Positions 12,436 through 25,300 are shown, numbered from the stretch's first letter. The stretch: DNA of 64,000 nucleotides from Saccharum officinarum (GCA_020631735.1 CM036162.1:93544401-93608400); one strand, 5' to 3'. Notes: generated from the letters alone by a model not told the origin. Made by a program: numbers and translations.

Positions 12436-12511
12436 TTAATTAAGTTAACAACATTACCATTGATCACATCAAATAAATAAACAGTAGGAATATTATTTTC
12501 CGCTGCCGGGC

Positions 12512-12826
12512 ATGGCCCCTGCCGCTGAGGGAGATGGCGTTGTCGCCGCCGTGCGCAGGCGTGCAGAGGCGTTGGCATCGATGAGGCCAAGTGCCGCCGC
12601 TGCTACCGCCGCCGCCAGCCTCGGGCATGGCCCCCGCGATTGCCCCCGACTAGCACGGACGTGGAGCGGAGCACGCCAGACATCGTGGGCGGAGGCAGGG
12701 TGGAGCGCGCCGCCAGCCAGCCCCAGCCTGGGTGGAGGCAGGGTGCTGGCGCGGCGGAGCTCGGCATCGTGGCCGCCAGCGCATGCGCAACCCGCGTTAT
12801 CGAGGTTGGAGTGGATTTTTTTTTAA
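12512..12826 (+). other. GC-rich open frame, unrecognised
   Basis: A 104-codon frame rich in Ala, Arg and Pro inside a small GC-rich island between two MITEs. No domain recognised and no homologous context. It may be a captured gene fragment or chance openness of GC-rich DNA. Confidence 0.2.
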
Positions 12827-12839
12827 TAGGGCCTTGTTT

Positions 12840-13072
12840 AGATTGATAAAAATTTCACCCCGATGAATAGTACCACTTTCGTCTTATTTGGTAAATATTG
12901 TCCAATCGTGGATCAACTAGACTCAAAAGATTCATCTCGTGATTTTCAACTAAACTGTGTAATTAGTTATTTTTTTTACCTATATTTACTACTTCATACA
13001 TGAGTCCAAAGATTGATGTGATGGAGAGAAAGTGAAAAAATTTCAACTTTTGGGATGCATCTAAACAAGGCC
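12840..13072. mobile_element. family T MITE, TSD TAG
   Basis: Near-perfect inverted ends GGCCTTGTTTAGAT and ATCTAAACAAGGCC, flanked by TAG at 12837-12839 and 13073-13075. Confidence 0.8.
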
Positions 13073-13349
13073 TAGGATTAGATCGACGGAGATCCACACT
13101 GCCGAGTGCCGACGCAGTTGCCTCGAACGTGACCGAATGCTATTCTTGATAACAGTTCAATCTTTCAACGGTATTTCATGTGATAGAGTTTTTTCAGTGT
13201 TATTTTTCGATTTTCGTGATCTTTCAATGCTATAAAACTATTTTTTTTAATTTAAGAGACTTGTTACAGTGCTTAGGTGGAACCGGTGGTTTCCTCCCTA
13301 AAGAAAAATTTGCCAACCGTTCATCATGAAAAATATTTATTAATTGTCA

Positions 13350-13943
13350 CTAAGGGTAACTTAGTACTTTTAGTCCGCCACAGATCTTTCTGACTCCCGC
13401 ATCGCCACCGCCAACGGGGCAACCTGCACCTAGTCGCCGCCATTTGCCTCCTTGGGTCACTGCTGCCTGCCTGCCACCTTCCGGGGGTCGCCATGAGGAA
13501 TAGGGGTTTGCGGTAGGCACCAAGGACAGCTTGGTCGCGACAGGACTGCTACACACCATAGTCGGCTTACAGATCCTCTCCTATCGTCTGGAGCATGACG
13601 AGGGTGAGTGGCCAAGGGTGGAGCGCTGGACTCGTCGATGGTGACACGGATTGACGAAGGCACGCATATTCCACGCTCACCTGCATCATCGCGCCACACA
13701 CCGCCTGCGTGCACCTCGCGCCGCCACCCACCGTGCCGCGCCGCCGGCCATCCGCCCGCCGCTCCGACGCCCACGCTCGCTGCGCAGCCTCCAGCGAGAT
13801 TCAACCGAGCTCAGGGATCTTGCCATCCTCGACGCCCTCCTCTTACAATTGAACATACGGGAGGTGCGGAGCCGGAGCGCGGGGCTGGGGACGCCGCCGC
13901 CGCGAAGGGCAATCCTAGTCTCCTAGAGGTCACTACTAGGTGA
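13350..13943. other. GC-rich island, no gene recognised
   Basis: Overlapping frames are open on both strands because of base composition. Low-complexity Ala/Pro/Arg/His content and no recognisable domain. Possibly a gene fragment inside an unidentified transposon. Confidence 0.25.
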
Positions 13944-13949
13944 TGCACC

Positions 13950-14395
13950 GAATTAGACTACTCGCACTCATGGACTTCTCTATTCATTCTCTATACGTAC
14001 TAGTCAGCCAGATTTTCTCCTTTATATTCAATTCTCCCGCACCTATGCATCCTCTATATCATTCTCTATTCACTGTGGGACCCACTTGTCACTTTATCTA
14101 AATATATTCATGTGTGATCTAGTTTTGAAGGATTTATTGAGACGAATTTAATGGTGAAATCGAAATTTAATTTAGATTTTTTGGTTTGTGAGTTATAGCA
14201 TTTTTTTCATTTGTTTAGCTAGTGGGGCCCGCCACTGTAGAGTATATAGTAAGTACAGTATCACTCTAAATATAGAGTGAGAGAAATGATAGATTATCGT
14301 TTTAGAGTATCCAGTGCAATAATTTTTACTCTATATTCATACTCCAAAGCTTTAGAATATCGTTTTAGAGTACCCACCGCGGATAGTCTCAGTAG
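13950..14395. mobile_element. candidate MITE, ends imperfect
   Basis: The left end AGACTACTCGCACTCATGG and the reverse complement of the right end (AGACTATCCGCGGTGGG) are similar, and the interior repeats TTTTAGAGTA/TCTATATTC words in both orientations. I could not define a target duplication. Confidence 0.35.
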
Positions 14396-14399
14396 ATCC

Positions 14400-15101
14400 A
14401 GTATGTACAAGTCGAACTCCAAGCAATCCCAATATCCCAGATGAGGACACAGCATTTTACTTGTTGCCCATTCACCACGGAGGAGCGCTAGGAAGCTGAG
14501 AAGGTCTCCCACCGCGCATGCAAATGAAGATGCCCGCGTTGCCGATAATTGCGAAAAAGAGTACCATTTTGCCCTTCACGATTTAATTAGAGCTAGTTTT
14601 GGGCCCACTAAATTTTGGTTCCGTCTCACAACTTAAGTTTCTCTTAGTAGGTTCCTCCTATTTCTTAACCATTCGAAGCCTAACAGATGGCTCTCATTTT
14701 TTTCGAGCATCGTAAAATTTCTCTTAATTTAATACTATGATATTATTTTTATTTTTTATAAAACATGATCAAACATAGGCTTGATCCGAACTTACCATCC
14801 GTACTTAATACGAGCCAGAACAATTTATGTCGAAGTCTGATTCGGAAAAGTATTAGGTAGTAGGTTCCGTTGCGATATACCGCCATATTCGCTAGTAATC
14901 CACTTATATTTGTAGACGAAGGATATATGGAATGGTCCATCACTCCGTCTCATTTGCAACCTCTGGTCCTTAGGCCACCGTCCCACATTCGTACAGTAAC
15001 CCATATTGTCACTCAAATGTCCACTTTAACCCATCCTCGGCAGCTTTCATGTCACCAAGTCGCCCCATCAAACTACGCATCCGCTTTTTCCCTCTCATGT
15101 A
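14400..15101. other. intergenic, nothing recognised
   Basis: Short open frames only; no motif or repeat structure I could support. Confidence 0.4.
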
Positions 15102-15571
15102 CTTTCTTCGTCTGTAACTGTTATTTTTATTTTTAAAAAATAATTTTAACTAAATATATAAAAATAATATTTATGATATAAAAATAATATCATTAGATAG
15201 ATCATTGAATCTATTTTATAATAAATTTATTTAGAGATACAAATATTATACGTATTTTTTTACAAATCTAATCAAACTTACGGCACATAAACCTAAGGGT
15301 GTATTCACTTCACGAAAAGTAGCTGAAAATTTACTGTAGCATCTTTCGTTGTTATTTGGCAAAATTTGTCTAATTATGGACTAACTAGGCTCAAAAGATT
15401 CGTCCCGACATTTACAGACAAACTATGCAATTAGTTATCTTTTTTACCTACATTTAATGCTTCATGCATGCGTCGAAAGATTTGATGTGATGGGTGGAAG
15501 AGGAAATATTTTGGGTTGGGTGGGGAAGTGAACAAGGCCTAAATATGACAGTTATTTAAGACCGGAGGAAG
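15102..15571. mobile_element. Stowaway-like MITE interrupted by a family T MITE
   Basis: Left end TA/CTTTCTTCGTCTGTAACTG and right end CCGGAGGAAG/TA are imperfect inverted repeats with a TA duplication (15100-15101, 15572-15573), as in Stowaway (Tc1/mariner) MITEs. A complete family T MITE (15297-15539) sits inside. Confidence 0.6.
15297..15539. mobile_element. family T MITE nested in a Stowaway-like MITE, TSD TAA
   Basis: Starts GGGTGTATTCACTTC, ends GAAGTGAACAAGGCC, with TAA at 15294-15296 and 15540-15542. Confidence 0.8.
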
Positions 15572-15631
15572 TATCACTGTAGTTGTAGCCCTGCAGATGG
15601 CAGCCCAGCAGGCTGTATATTTTGGAGCTAA

Positions 15632-15880
15632 GGGTTTGTTTAGTTTCGAAAACTTTTTTGCGAATGCTACTGTAGCACACTAGAACTTTTCGTTATTATT
15701 TGGCAAATAGTGTACAATTATGATCTAATTAGGCTTAAAAGATTTGTCTCGTGTATTTCGTCTAAACTATGTAATTAGTTTTATTTTGTATCTATATTTA
15801 ATACTCCATGCATGTGTTCAAAGATTTGATGTGACGGAGAATCTACTGTTTTTTGAAATTTTTTGGATCTAAACTGGGCC
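15632..15880. mobile_element. family T MITE, TSD TAA
   Basis: Starts GGGTTTGTTTAGTTTCG, ends GGATCTAAACTGGGCC; TAA at 15629-15631 and 15881-15883. Confidence 0.8.
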
Positions 15881-15883
15881 TAA

Positions 15884-16170
15884 CTATGGTGGCATGTCTA
15901 CCTCACTGCCTACCTTCTTTTGTGTGTTTTCTACTACCTCCGTTCAAGAAAAAAACAATTCTAGATGTATTCTAGATTAAAGACTAAAGTTTAACCGAAT
16001 ATATAAATAAAAATATTAAAGTTTAAGATATGAAGTAAGTATATTATGAAAATATATTTGATGATGAATCCAATGGTACCAATTTAGTATGATAAATATT
16101 AGTAACTTTTTATATAAATTTGGTCCAACTTAACCTACTTTAATGATACAATTTTAAAATCGGAAACGCT
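15884..16170. other. AT-rich stretch, possible Stowaway remnant
   Basis: CTACCTCCGTTCAAG near 15937 resembles a Stowaway end, but I could not find the matching right end. No gene. Confidence 0.25.
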
Positions 16171-16179
16171 CAGCCATGG

Positions 16180-16720
16180 CCCACGGGCGTCGGACGCGGC
16201 TTCTAGTTCTACCTCCTGCGCAGCGAACTGGCCTCTAAAAAAATCCCACGCCGCTCACCCACTCGCCACGACGTGGCTAAGCATTTCTAAGCCGCTCATC
16301 AGTCCGCCCCACCGCACCCATCACCTGCTGTGCCTTACGAGCGAACGGCGCTGGACAACTGCAGTTCAGTGAGTAGCGACGCTGGAGTAGTAGCAACAAG
16401 GTCGCGCCGACAGGCACGAGCCTGGGCCGTAAGCAGGCGTTGGAGAATCACAGGAGGGCCACGCAGCCGCTGCATCAGCGAGTTCCATGCGCCGCCACCG
16501 ACCTCCGCGTCGGCGTCGAGCTCTGCAACGACGAGCGTTCATTCGTCCAAGTAACAAGGTGACATTGTGCTAAAAAGCGCATATTGCAACAGTATGTTTC
16601 AAGTGTTTTAGATGTTTCAGAGGTATGTTTTGCAAGTGTTTTATGCTGATATTGCAAAAGTAGATCGGTATGTTACATATGTTGTAATGGTTGTATATGT
16701 GTGTTGCAATCTTCTGTTCC
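16180..16720. repeat. dispersed repeat: GC-rich head plus TTGCAA/GTTTCAAGTG tail
   Basis: A GC-rich block (to about 16555) is followed by a tail of related words (GTATGTTTCAAGTG, TTTTAGATGTTTCAG, GCAAAAGTAGATCGG). The same head-tail arrangement recurs at about 53100-53890. It may be a non-autonomous Mutator-like element; the class is a guess. Short frames in the GC-rich head are unrecognised. Confidence 0.45.
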
Positions 16721-17004
16721 TAATATTTAATCTATTTTTTCTAGACTCGTGCTAGCTTAAAAGTCGATTGTTGAAACTGACCTTCCAACACATGGTCCAG
16801 TTAAACACCCCTGTAAGCCATTGTCACCAAAACCTCCCACCCCCGTAAGGAGAGTAGAGCTATATGCCAAACAGGTTTATCTGCTTTGGTAACTCCAGAA
16901 TAGAGCAGTTTCAAAAAAAAAACTCCAGAATAGAGCTGCTCTGCTCTACGGCAAAGCGCAGGGACGGGGGGTCGGGGCGTTGAGCGAACCAAAGGCAGGC
17001 TAAA

Positions 17005-17316
17005 TAGGGGGTGTTTATTGGATGGCGAAAAGTTTTTAATGTCACATCGGATGTTTTATGGGATGTCGGAAGCAGTTTTTAGATACTAATTAAAAAACTA
17101 ATTACATAACTTGACTGGAAACCACGAGACGAATTTAGTAAGCCTAATTAAGTCATCATTAGCACATGTGTGCTACTGTAGCACTTAAGGCTAATTATAG
17201 ACTAATTAGATTTAAAAAATTCGTCTCGTGGTTTCCAACTAAACTGTGCAATTAGTTTGTTTTTATCTTTGTGTCCAAATATTCCGTAGGTAGGTTTGAA
17301 AAAATTTTAGGTGCTA
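17005..17316. mobile_element. foldback-type MITE
   Basis: The interior halves are long imperfect inverted repeats: GGAAACCACGAGACGAATTTAG on the left is answered by TTCGTCTCGTGGTTTCC on the right. Its outer ends (near 17005 and 17316) are only approximate. It directly abuts the next MITE. Confidence 0.55.
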
Positions 17317-17321
17317 ACTAA

Positions 17322-17565
17322 GGCCGTGTTTAGATGCTTAAAAAGAGGCAAAAAATTTTTGCATAGTAACTGTCACATCGAATCTTTAGACGTATGCATG
17401 GAGCATTAAATGTAGGTAAAAAAATAACTAATTGCACAGTTTGTCTGTAAATGTTGAGATGAATCTTTTAAGTCTAGTTAGTCCATGGTTAGACAAATTT
17501 TGCCAAATAACAACGAAAAGTGCTCCAAGAATTTTTCTCCAAAAATTTTGGCAACTAAACGGGCC
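17322..17565. mobile_element. family T MITE, TSD TAA
   Basis: Starts GGCCGTGTTTAGATG, ends GCAACTAAACGGGCC; TAA at 17319-17321 and 17566-17568. It ends about 390 bp before the formin start codon. Confidence 0.8.
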
Positions 17566-17958
17566 TAAACACCCGTAGGCAAATAGCCAAAAAGGCATTG
17601 CAGTGCAGTGCGCAGCGCATCATTTCTTCCTTCCATGTCACAGGGGAAAAAAATGCGGCAAGAATCCAAAGCACACGTTCCCATCACACCACACCAGTAC
17701 ACCGCCCCATGGCAGGCATAGGCACCGCTTCCCATGGTGCCCCGCCACCCCTCCTTTCCCTGCGGTCGCAGCAGTCACAGGCTCACAGCTGTGACCTGTC
17801 TAGTTCAGTCGCTTCAGCGTTCACAAGCGCGTTCACTCTCCTCCAGTCCTCCTTTACCCTCCCACCTCGCAAGCTTGTTCACTTCTTCTGTGCAATCCTC
17901 AGCAACCTCGTGGGGACTGGGGACATCGTTGCCGTTCCCGGGCTCGGCAGCCGCCGCA

Positions 17959-20932
17959 ATGCTGGCGCTCGTGCCGCTCGTGCACCTCCTCCTCCTCGCC
18001 GCCACGTCCTCAGCCGACCACCACCGCCATTACTGGGGCAGAAGGGCGCTGCACGAGCCGCTGTTCCCTCTGGAGAGCACGCCCGCCCTGCCGCCACCAC
18101 CGCCCGCGCCGTTCTTCCCGTTCTTGCCAGGCGTCGCGGCGCCGCCGACGGTGACGCCGGAGGCTGGCTCCGCCTCCGCCTCCACCCCGGCGGACACTGG
18201 CGCGGGTGACGCGTCCTCGTCCTCCTCCTCGTCGCCGCACCCCACGGCGCCGGCCAACATTTCGTCCTTGACAGCGCTGCCCGTCTCCTCTCACACCGCG
18301 CCGCTCCGGTCCTTCCTCTCCTCCCACCGCCTCCTCACCGTCCTCGTCCTGGTCGCCGCCGTTGCTGCGGCAGTGCTCACCGCCGCGCTCGTTTACATCC
18401 TCGCCCGCCGCCAACGTCGTCACTCTCCCAAGGAGGAAGCTCCAATATACACAAAACCCTCCTCGCTTGCACCGGCTAACCCCGTGTTCTACGATGGTGG
18501 CGACCAGCATGGCCGGGGCTCGACGGCCACCGTCTCCAGCACCAACTCGCCGGAGCTCAGGCCGATGCCACCTTTGCCCCGGCAGTTCCAGCAGACGCGG
18601 ATGAACTTGCCGTCATGTTCAAAATCCGTTATTGACGCCGGAACAGGAGGTAAGCGAGCATCAGAGGGTGCTCCTCCTCCTCCTACGCCGCCGCCGCCGC
18701 CTCCTCCACCGCCGCCTCCAATGCCACCGGTGAAAGACAAGGGCTGCGCCACAGCAGCAGCTGCTCCTCCGGCGCCGCCACCTCCTCTGCCGCGAGCCGG
18801 CAACGGCAGCGGCTGGTTGCCCCGGCGGCACTCCGAGCGCCCAGCGACCACGGTGATCAGGGCCTCGGCGAGCGCAGTTCACCCAGAAGAGTCTCCAGGG
18901 CGCGCACCGTCAGAGGAACAGGCGGATGCGGACGCGGCTGCTCTGCCGAAGCTGAAGCCGTTGCACTGGGACAAGGTGCGCGCGAGCTCTGGCCGACCCA
19001 CGGTGTGGGATCAGCTGAAGGCGAGCTCTTTCCGGTGAGGCCCTGTCCGTTCTTGCGTATTGGCATTGCTTGCACTCGACTAGAATCACTGCCATGATAA
19101 CTTAACTCTGTAACTTAACGTGCTTCAACTCTTTGTGCATGCGAATAGAGTGAATGAAGAAATGATTGAGACATTATTCGTCTCAAACTCGACATGGAGA
19201 TCGTCGAAGAATGGAACCAAGGGGCCAAATTCCAGTTTGTGCAGCCAGGAGAACAAGGTCCTCGACCCGAAGAAATCACAAAACATTGCGATAATGCTAA
19301 GGGCGCTCAATGTGACCAAGGAAGAAGTGTGCAAGGCACTCTTAGATGGTGAGTACACTGAGATGAAATAATCCTAATACATCTATCATTCTGTAAACAA
19401 GCATGCACAGAGCTTCTCCTCTGACTGTTCATCATTCAGCTTCATAAACATTCGCTTGTGCTACCATTATTGGAAGCAGGGCAGGCAGAGAGCCTTGGAA
19501 CTGAGCTCTTGGAGATGCTGCTGAAGATGGCGCCTAGCAGGGAAGAGGAGATCAAGTTGAAAGAATACAGGGAGGATGCTGTGTCTAAGCTTGGCCCTGC
19601 TGAGAGCTTCCTCAAGGCGGTGCTCGCGATTCCATTCGCTTTCAAGAGAGTGGAAGCGATGCTGTACATCACCAACTTCGATTTAGAGGTTGACTACCTC
19701 AAGACCTCCTACAAAACTCTTGAGGTAGTAATCTTTACGACTTCACATGCATAGTTCCATTTAGAGACTTGAATGAATAAGAATGCAGAAATGAGGTGTG
19801 CCATAACAATGGTTCTAAATCAGATTTTAGGACTGCTGTTCATTTATGTGATGCATTCTTTCAGATCATTTTGCTTCCCTACACTCTATCTCCATATAGC
19901 CATGGCAGTATGTTTGTCCTGATGGGTAAATGAACGACTTGGGGACAGATTGACAGTTCTATGAGCAACCATCAGCGTTTCAGAATCATCTATTTACTTA
20001 AGAATTTATCACCGAAGTCTAAATCTCATTTGCATAAGACAAGAAATGCCAAATGCCTGATCAAAATTCATCTCGTTATCTGTTTATTTGGAAATAAAGT
20101 AGCACAGACAAATTGCTGACATTTGTTGTCATTTCAGGCAGCATGCGAAGAGCTGCAGGGCAGCAGGTTGTTCCACAAGATATTAGACGCAGTCCTGAAG
20201 ACCGGTAACCGCATGAACACAGGCACGAACCGTGGAAACGCCCATGCCTTCAAGCTGGACGCACTCCTCAAGTTAGTCGATGTAAAGGGTGCCGATGGCA
20301 AGACGACTCTCCTACACTTCGTCATCGAAGAAATCATCAAGTCTGAAGGAGCTAACATTTTAGCCACCGGTCAAACATCTGATCAGGCGAGTGCCCTTGC
20401 AGATGATCTGCAATGCAAGAAGGTAGGTCTGAAAATCGTGGCAAGCCTTGGCGGTGAGCTCAACAGTGTCAAGAAGGCGGCAGCAATGGACTCCGACGCG
20501 CTGGCCAGCTGCGTCTCTAAACTCTCCTCCGGCGTCAGCAAGATCAGTGAGGTCCTGCACTTAAACCAGCAGCTTCTCGGTTCCGAAGACAGCTGCAAGA
20601 GGTTCCGCGCTTCCATTGGCGAGTTCCTGCGAAAGGCCGAGGCTGAGATCGCTGGGGTGCAGGCTCAGGAGGGCCGCGCCCTCGCCCTCGTCAGGGAGAC
20701 GACCGAGTTCTTCCATGGTGACTCGGCCAAAGAGGAAGGCCACCCGCTGAGGATCTTCATGGTGGTTCGCGACTTCCTCAGGGCCCTTGATCACGTCTGC
20801 AAGGACGTTGTGAAGATGAACGAGCGGGCAGCGGCCAGTGGGTCGTCGCGGCGGGTGGGGAACATGAACGTTCCTCCGGTGTTTAACGCGGTGCGATCCA
20901 CAGGCTCGTCGGAGGAGAGCTTGTCGCCCTAG
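17959..20932 (+). CDS. formin-like protein, class I (FH1-FH2), four exons
   Basis: Predicted exons 17959-19034, 19149-19348, 19480-19724 and 20138-20932 join in frame to 771 residues. The chosen ATG opens a hydrophobic signal peptide (residues 1 to about 20). Then come a Pro/Ser-rich extracellular part, a membrane span (about 125-149) followed by basic RRQRR, a poly-proline FH1 stretch (about 239-278), and FH2 from about residue 330 ([10 protein letters not shown]) to near the end, including [11 protein letters not shown] and [12 protein letters not shown]2 core words. Class I plant formins sit in the plasma membrane or ER, contact the wall through the outer part, and nucleate and cap actin through FH2; FH1 recruits profilin-actin. 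Four exons is usual for this class. The open frame extends upstream of the ATG but has no signal peptide there. The convergent thioesterase gene lies 1.4 kb downstream. Confidence 0.93.
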
Positions 20933-21223
20933 CCGTTGGGATGCAGGCATGCAGTACTGATTGTCTGAGCAGGAATCTGCATCTTGTTGTCTAGAAGAAC
21001 AGCAGTGCAGGCTCAGACGTAGTAGGACCATGATATACTACTAAATATTTTGTACCTGGAGAAGATAGTTTGTAGAGTAAAGTAAAGCCTACAGTATGAT
21101 TCAGCATGATGAACATTGTCCTGCCAATGGCCTACTAAAGCTGAAAAGTGGCATTGTACATGATTCTGCATGCTGAGAGCTACTGTTGGATGAGAGCTTT
21201 TGAGCAACTGATGATCAAGCTCA

Positions 21224-21466
21224 GGGCCGGTTTAGTTCCTAGAAAATTTTGCAAAATTTTTTAGATTCCCCGTCATATCGAATCTTTAGACACATTTATG
21301 AAGCATTAAATATAGATAAAAAATAAAAGTAATTACACAGTTTAGACGAAATAGACGAGACGAATCTTTTAAGTCTAATTAGACCATGATTGGACACTAA
21401 TTATCAAACAACAACGAAACGTGCTACGGGGTTATTTTGCAAAATTTTTTGCAACTGAACAAGGCC
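21224..21466. mobile_element. family T MITE, TSD TCA
   Basis: Starts GGGCCGGTTTAGTTCC, ends GCAACTGAACAAGGCC; TCA at 21221-21223 and 21467-21469. It lies about 290 bp past the formin stop codon, so it could be in or near the 3' end of the transcript. Confidence 0.75.
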
Positions 21467-21474
21467 TCAGTCTC

Positions 21475-21570
21475 ATGATAAAAAGTAGATGGTACTATCT
21501 TGTCGCTACCTCTTGATAAAAAGCATTGGACAAGTCGCTAGCTCTTGATAAAAAGTATTGGACAAGTTTA
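21475..21570. repeat. short imperfect tandem repeat
   Basis: Two to three copies of a unit of roughly 40 bp built on CTCTTGATAAAAAG and ATTGGACAAGT. Confidence 0.5.
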
Positions 21571-21874
21571 TCCTGGTTTGAGGGTCCTGTTCTGACGGAA
21601 TTCTCACTATAACCCTTCTCTGCTTTTCACACTAGTTTTATTTTACTTTATACTTCATGGGCAACTAATAAGCTTTTACAGCATGCTGAAATGAACGCAC
21701 TTGCTGAATTGACCACAAAAGATGCATAAAGCGAATTGATCATCGCAACGTGCTACACCGACAACCGTTTGACAAAAAGCGATGATGCAAAAGGCTTTTG
21801 AGAAAAAAGGGACACATGGGAATGGCCATTGTACGCAAGTGGTGCGTTCTCTAAAGAACATTTTGAGTCTCGAG

Positions 21875-22136
21875 CAGAAACGGAACCAGCGAGTCTGACT
21901 AGAGGGGCCAAACAAATATGATCATATTTTTTTAGTGTGCTAAAATATATGTAATTATATGATTCAACAACTTTTTAAATATTTTACATTATTTATAACC
22001 AAAATCATAATATTTGAATAAAAAAAGGTGAAAATTAATATTTTTTAGCTGTAAATTTATATATTTATATAGATATTAAAGGGAACTTACTGTGCTTGAG
22101 GGCCACGGCCCCTGCTAGCCCCCTTTTCCGTCACTG
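21875..22136. mobile_element. hAT-type MITE, 8-bp TSD GTCTCGAG
   Basis: Ends CAGAAACGGAACC (left) and, read in reverse complement, CAGTGACGGAAAA (right). GTCTCGAG is present on both sides (21867-21874, 22137-22144). CA-start termini and an 8-bp duplication are hAT hallmarks. The interior is AT-rich and non-coding. It may be related to the small element at 49733-49889 by its CAGTGGCGGA-type end. Confidence 0.8.
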
Positions 22137-22340
22137 GTCTCGAGGAGTACGTTATTATACGCAACATGCGGTCTGTGTAAAAAAAACATAAAAAGGTACC
22201 ATGGAGCTACAGCTATGCCGTTCTATTGTCGGCGTGTTACTTATATCTGCTGATAGCTGCTGCTCAAATCGTCGCTAAATTCCCCGTTAGCTGGTACCGT
22301 GGCAAGTAAAGTACGTCCGAAACAAGTGGATGCAGAAGGA

Positions 22341-25300
22341 TTAGTTACATAAACCCTCTGCCTCCATGCGCTCCAATATCCGCCGCGCCTCTTCTTCCGT
22401 TGAGGGAACAACATTGCGAATCTTCAAGCCGTTCTTCAACATGTCACTGCAGACTGTGAAGGTGAAATGAAACGTGTTGGAAACCTGTTCGTTGGACAAC
22501 ATGGTCAGCAAATCATCAAGCATTCAAGAAGAAAAAGATTTCAGGGTGGAGCTTATGCAAGGCGAGTAGCATCCGTGATAAACTGAGTGGGATTCTGGGA
22601 TTACCTCACTTTTCCGGAGCTCAGGTCTTGTTACATGAGCGACAACTTCAACGTTGACCAGGGGTTGTTCTGGATTGTCAAGCTGGGTATACAAGACACA
22701 TGATTTGAATCGAAGAAAGTCCCCTACATCCACCTGTGCAAGCACGACGACATGTTTATACCTTTTGCACCTTTTGCTGATAGGATAGGAAAATGAATTG
22801 GTAGTTTCAAAAAATATATAACATGTTCATTTGTGGACACTACCAATTTACATAGGAAAATATGGCCCAATACTTCAATACCAGTTCATTTTGCATTGTT
22901 CATATTACCCAAAAAGAATATGCTATTCACTTACTGGTTTCAAGAAGTCAACATGATCAACTTCAAGGAAGCAAGGTCTCTGCCCAACAAAAGCATATGC
23001 GGTTGAGAAGGCAAGCTCAAATGCTCGGTGCATCAAGAAACCCCCAAATATTCGACCATGTAAGTTTCGTTGCTGAGGCTGACAGACAAGAGAATTCTCC
23101 AGACGGGTATCCTTCAGCAAGATGCTATCTCTATCAGCCAAAGCAGGCAGATCAGAGAAAACACGACCCTCTGCAAGCAACGCACCCAGCCTCTCAGCCT
23201 CAGCACGGAGTTTATGTATCCCGTTTTCACGTCCTCCCTTCTGCTCTTCTCTCTTCCTTTTTCTCATCTTATCTTGTGCTTCTCTTTCTCCAAATAGTTG
23301 CTTCTCTCTTTCAGTTTCAGGTGAAAGGCGGTTCACTGGAGCAGATTTTCCAGTCTTAGAATCACGTGCAACAAAGGTGAAGTTAGCGGTCAATGCAATG
23401 GGATCAGATTGATTATCACCATCTGTTGCAATATAACCACATTTGAGATAAGTCAGTTAAAGAAAAGCAGAAATCAAGATCTACCATATGCATCATCTTG
23501 TTCAAATCAATAAAGGGCTAGATCAACCTTCAACTGAACCAATAATACCTTTATCAACCTGAGTCACTTCAATCTGTATGTCAATAGATGAACGCCCAAC
23601 ATAAGTAACAGCTCCAGCTATCTTCAAATCAGTGTCCACACGAATTGGCTTTTTCAGCTCCATTTTGTCAACAGAAGCAGTCACAACCAAAAGGGGTCTT
23701 GTTGTGCTATCTTCATCTGAACAGTGCTGCATGTAAATCAAGTTGTCAAGAAAATCCGAGCAGGATGCCAAAAGATACTATCATACTACCCAAGAGCATG
23801 AGAATCAGGAAGCAAAGAGAAGACAAAAGTGCACGTCTATCACCCATTGGCATCGAAGACAAAATATAAGTCTGTAACAAAGAGTAACACAGAACTCAAC
23901 TACTCAGTGAGCTAGTCAATGGAATGGTAAGACCAATGTCCAATGTAGCATCTGCTTCCACTACGACACTGGCACCATTAATTCAACAGCACCACAACCT
24001 GTAGATATCTCATACCGACAAAGAAATGTTTTATGGTGCTAAAGAGCAAAGACCACATTCACAGCCTCACAGGATTCACATTTCATAATTTCAGTAGCCC
24101 ATAACTAAACAGTTTGCAAGATTCATTACAATCAATTTCATTAAGCCAATATTTCTTCACGAGAACAAAGCAACAACAAGCTCCCAAAAAATTCTAGTGG
24201 CAACATATAGAGGCCGTATAAACAATCTTGTGCTAATTCTCAGTCAATAAGTGTAACACTTCAGTGAACCTGCTTCATTTATGTTGTTGAGGGAGTCAGG
24301 GAGACAGTTCCAACATTTTACCAGTGTCTTATGTCACTACGAATTGTTCAGGCCTGATGCCATAAACCATTAGGGTCTCAACTCAACTCAACCAGCCTCA
24401 GAAAGGAAATTGTTAAACTGCGGAGTGTCTAGACTCTACATTTTTAAGATTTTCATAGGTAAATCTACTTCAAAATTGTGATTCTGTTAGCAATTCAAAG
24501 ATCATGAAATTGGCACACGTGCTCCCTTAGCATACACTCATGGGTTTAATTTAACAAATTAAGGCATGGGGCCAGGTGGTGGGCGCCAATTCATCCGATG
24601 ATGATGTCAAGTCAAAGATGACCAAATCATAAGCAAACACCGGGAATAACTAAAACTCTGAATACTTGCAGCAGACGTACACTTATCTCTCTCTTACCGA
24701 TCACACGTGCTACTAGGAGACACGCAACGCAAGAAAGAAGGTCGAAATGAGTAACGCACTAGGCGTTACCTTGACGGCGATGGTGCCGGCGAGGGCGTCA
24801 AGATCCTCGAGCAGCTTGCCGATGCGCACCTCGTTCCAGGGGTCCCGGTATTGCTCCCTGAGGATGTCGTCGGTGGCGAACTTGTACACGATGCTGGTCC
24901 GGCTCTGCGCGGGCGTCTTGACGAGCAGCTCCGTCTGCGGCCGCTGCTCGGCGGAGGAGGTGGCGCCGCCGCTCCCCGCGTCCATCATCCGCTCGAAGAT
25001 GCTGGACCGCGCCTCCCACAGCGCGTTGGTCACCGGGGAGTGGTACATCCCGGGCCACAGGCTGAGCGGCCTCCGCGCCGACTTCCCCGCGTCGATCGCC
25101 GCGGCCCCTCCTCCCTCTCCCTCTCCCCATCCTCCTCGTCCGCCCCTCAGGTGGGAAACCACCTTGATAGGCGAATCCATGGCCGGTGGCGGTGGTTCCT
25201 GGCCCCGATCTCCCGAGGCGGTCGAGGAGGCGCGTGTTGGCTGGGAAATGGTGGGGAATCCTGCGGATCGTTCGAGGCCGGTGGGGCCGAGGAGGGGTGT

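Noticed and set aside
17598..17958. Upstream in-frame extension of formin exon 1 and a parallel 203-codon frame
   Set aside because: The signal peptide begins at the ATG at 17959; upstream residues look like translated leader and the parallel frame lacks formin features.
18010..18882. Minus-strand Gly/Arg-rich frames opposite formin exon 1
   Set aside because: Antisense translation of proline and serine codon runs.
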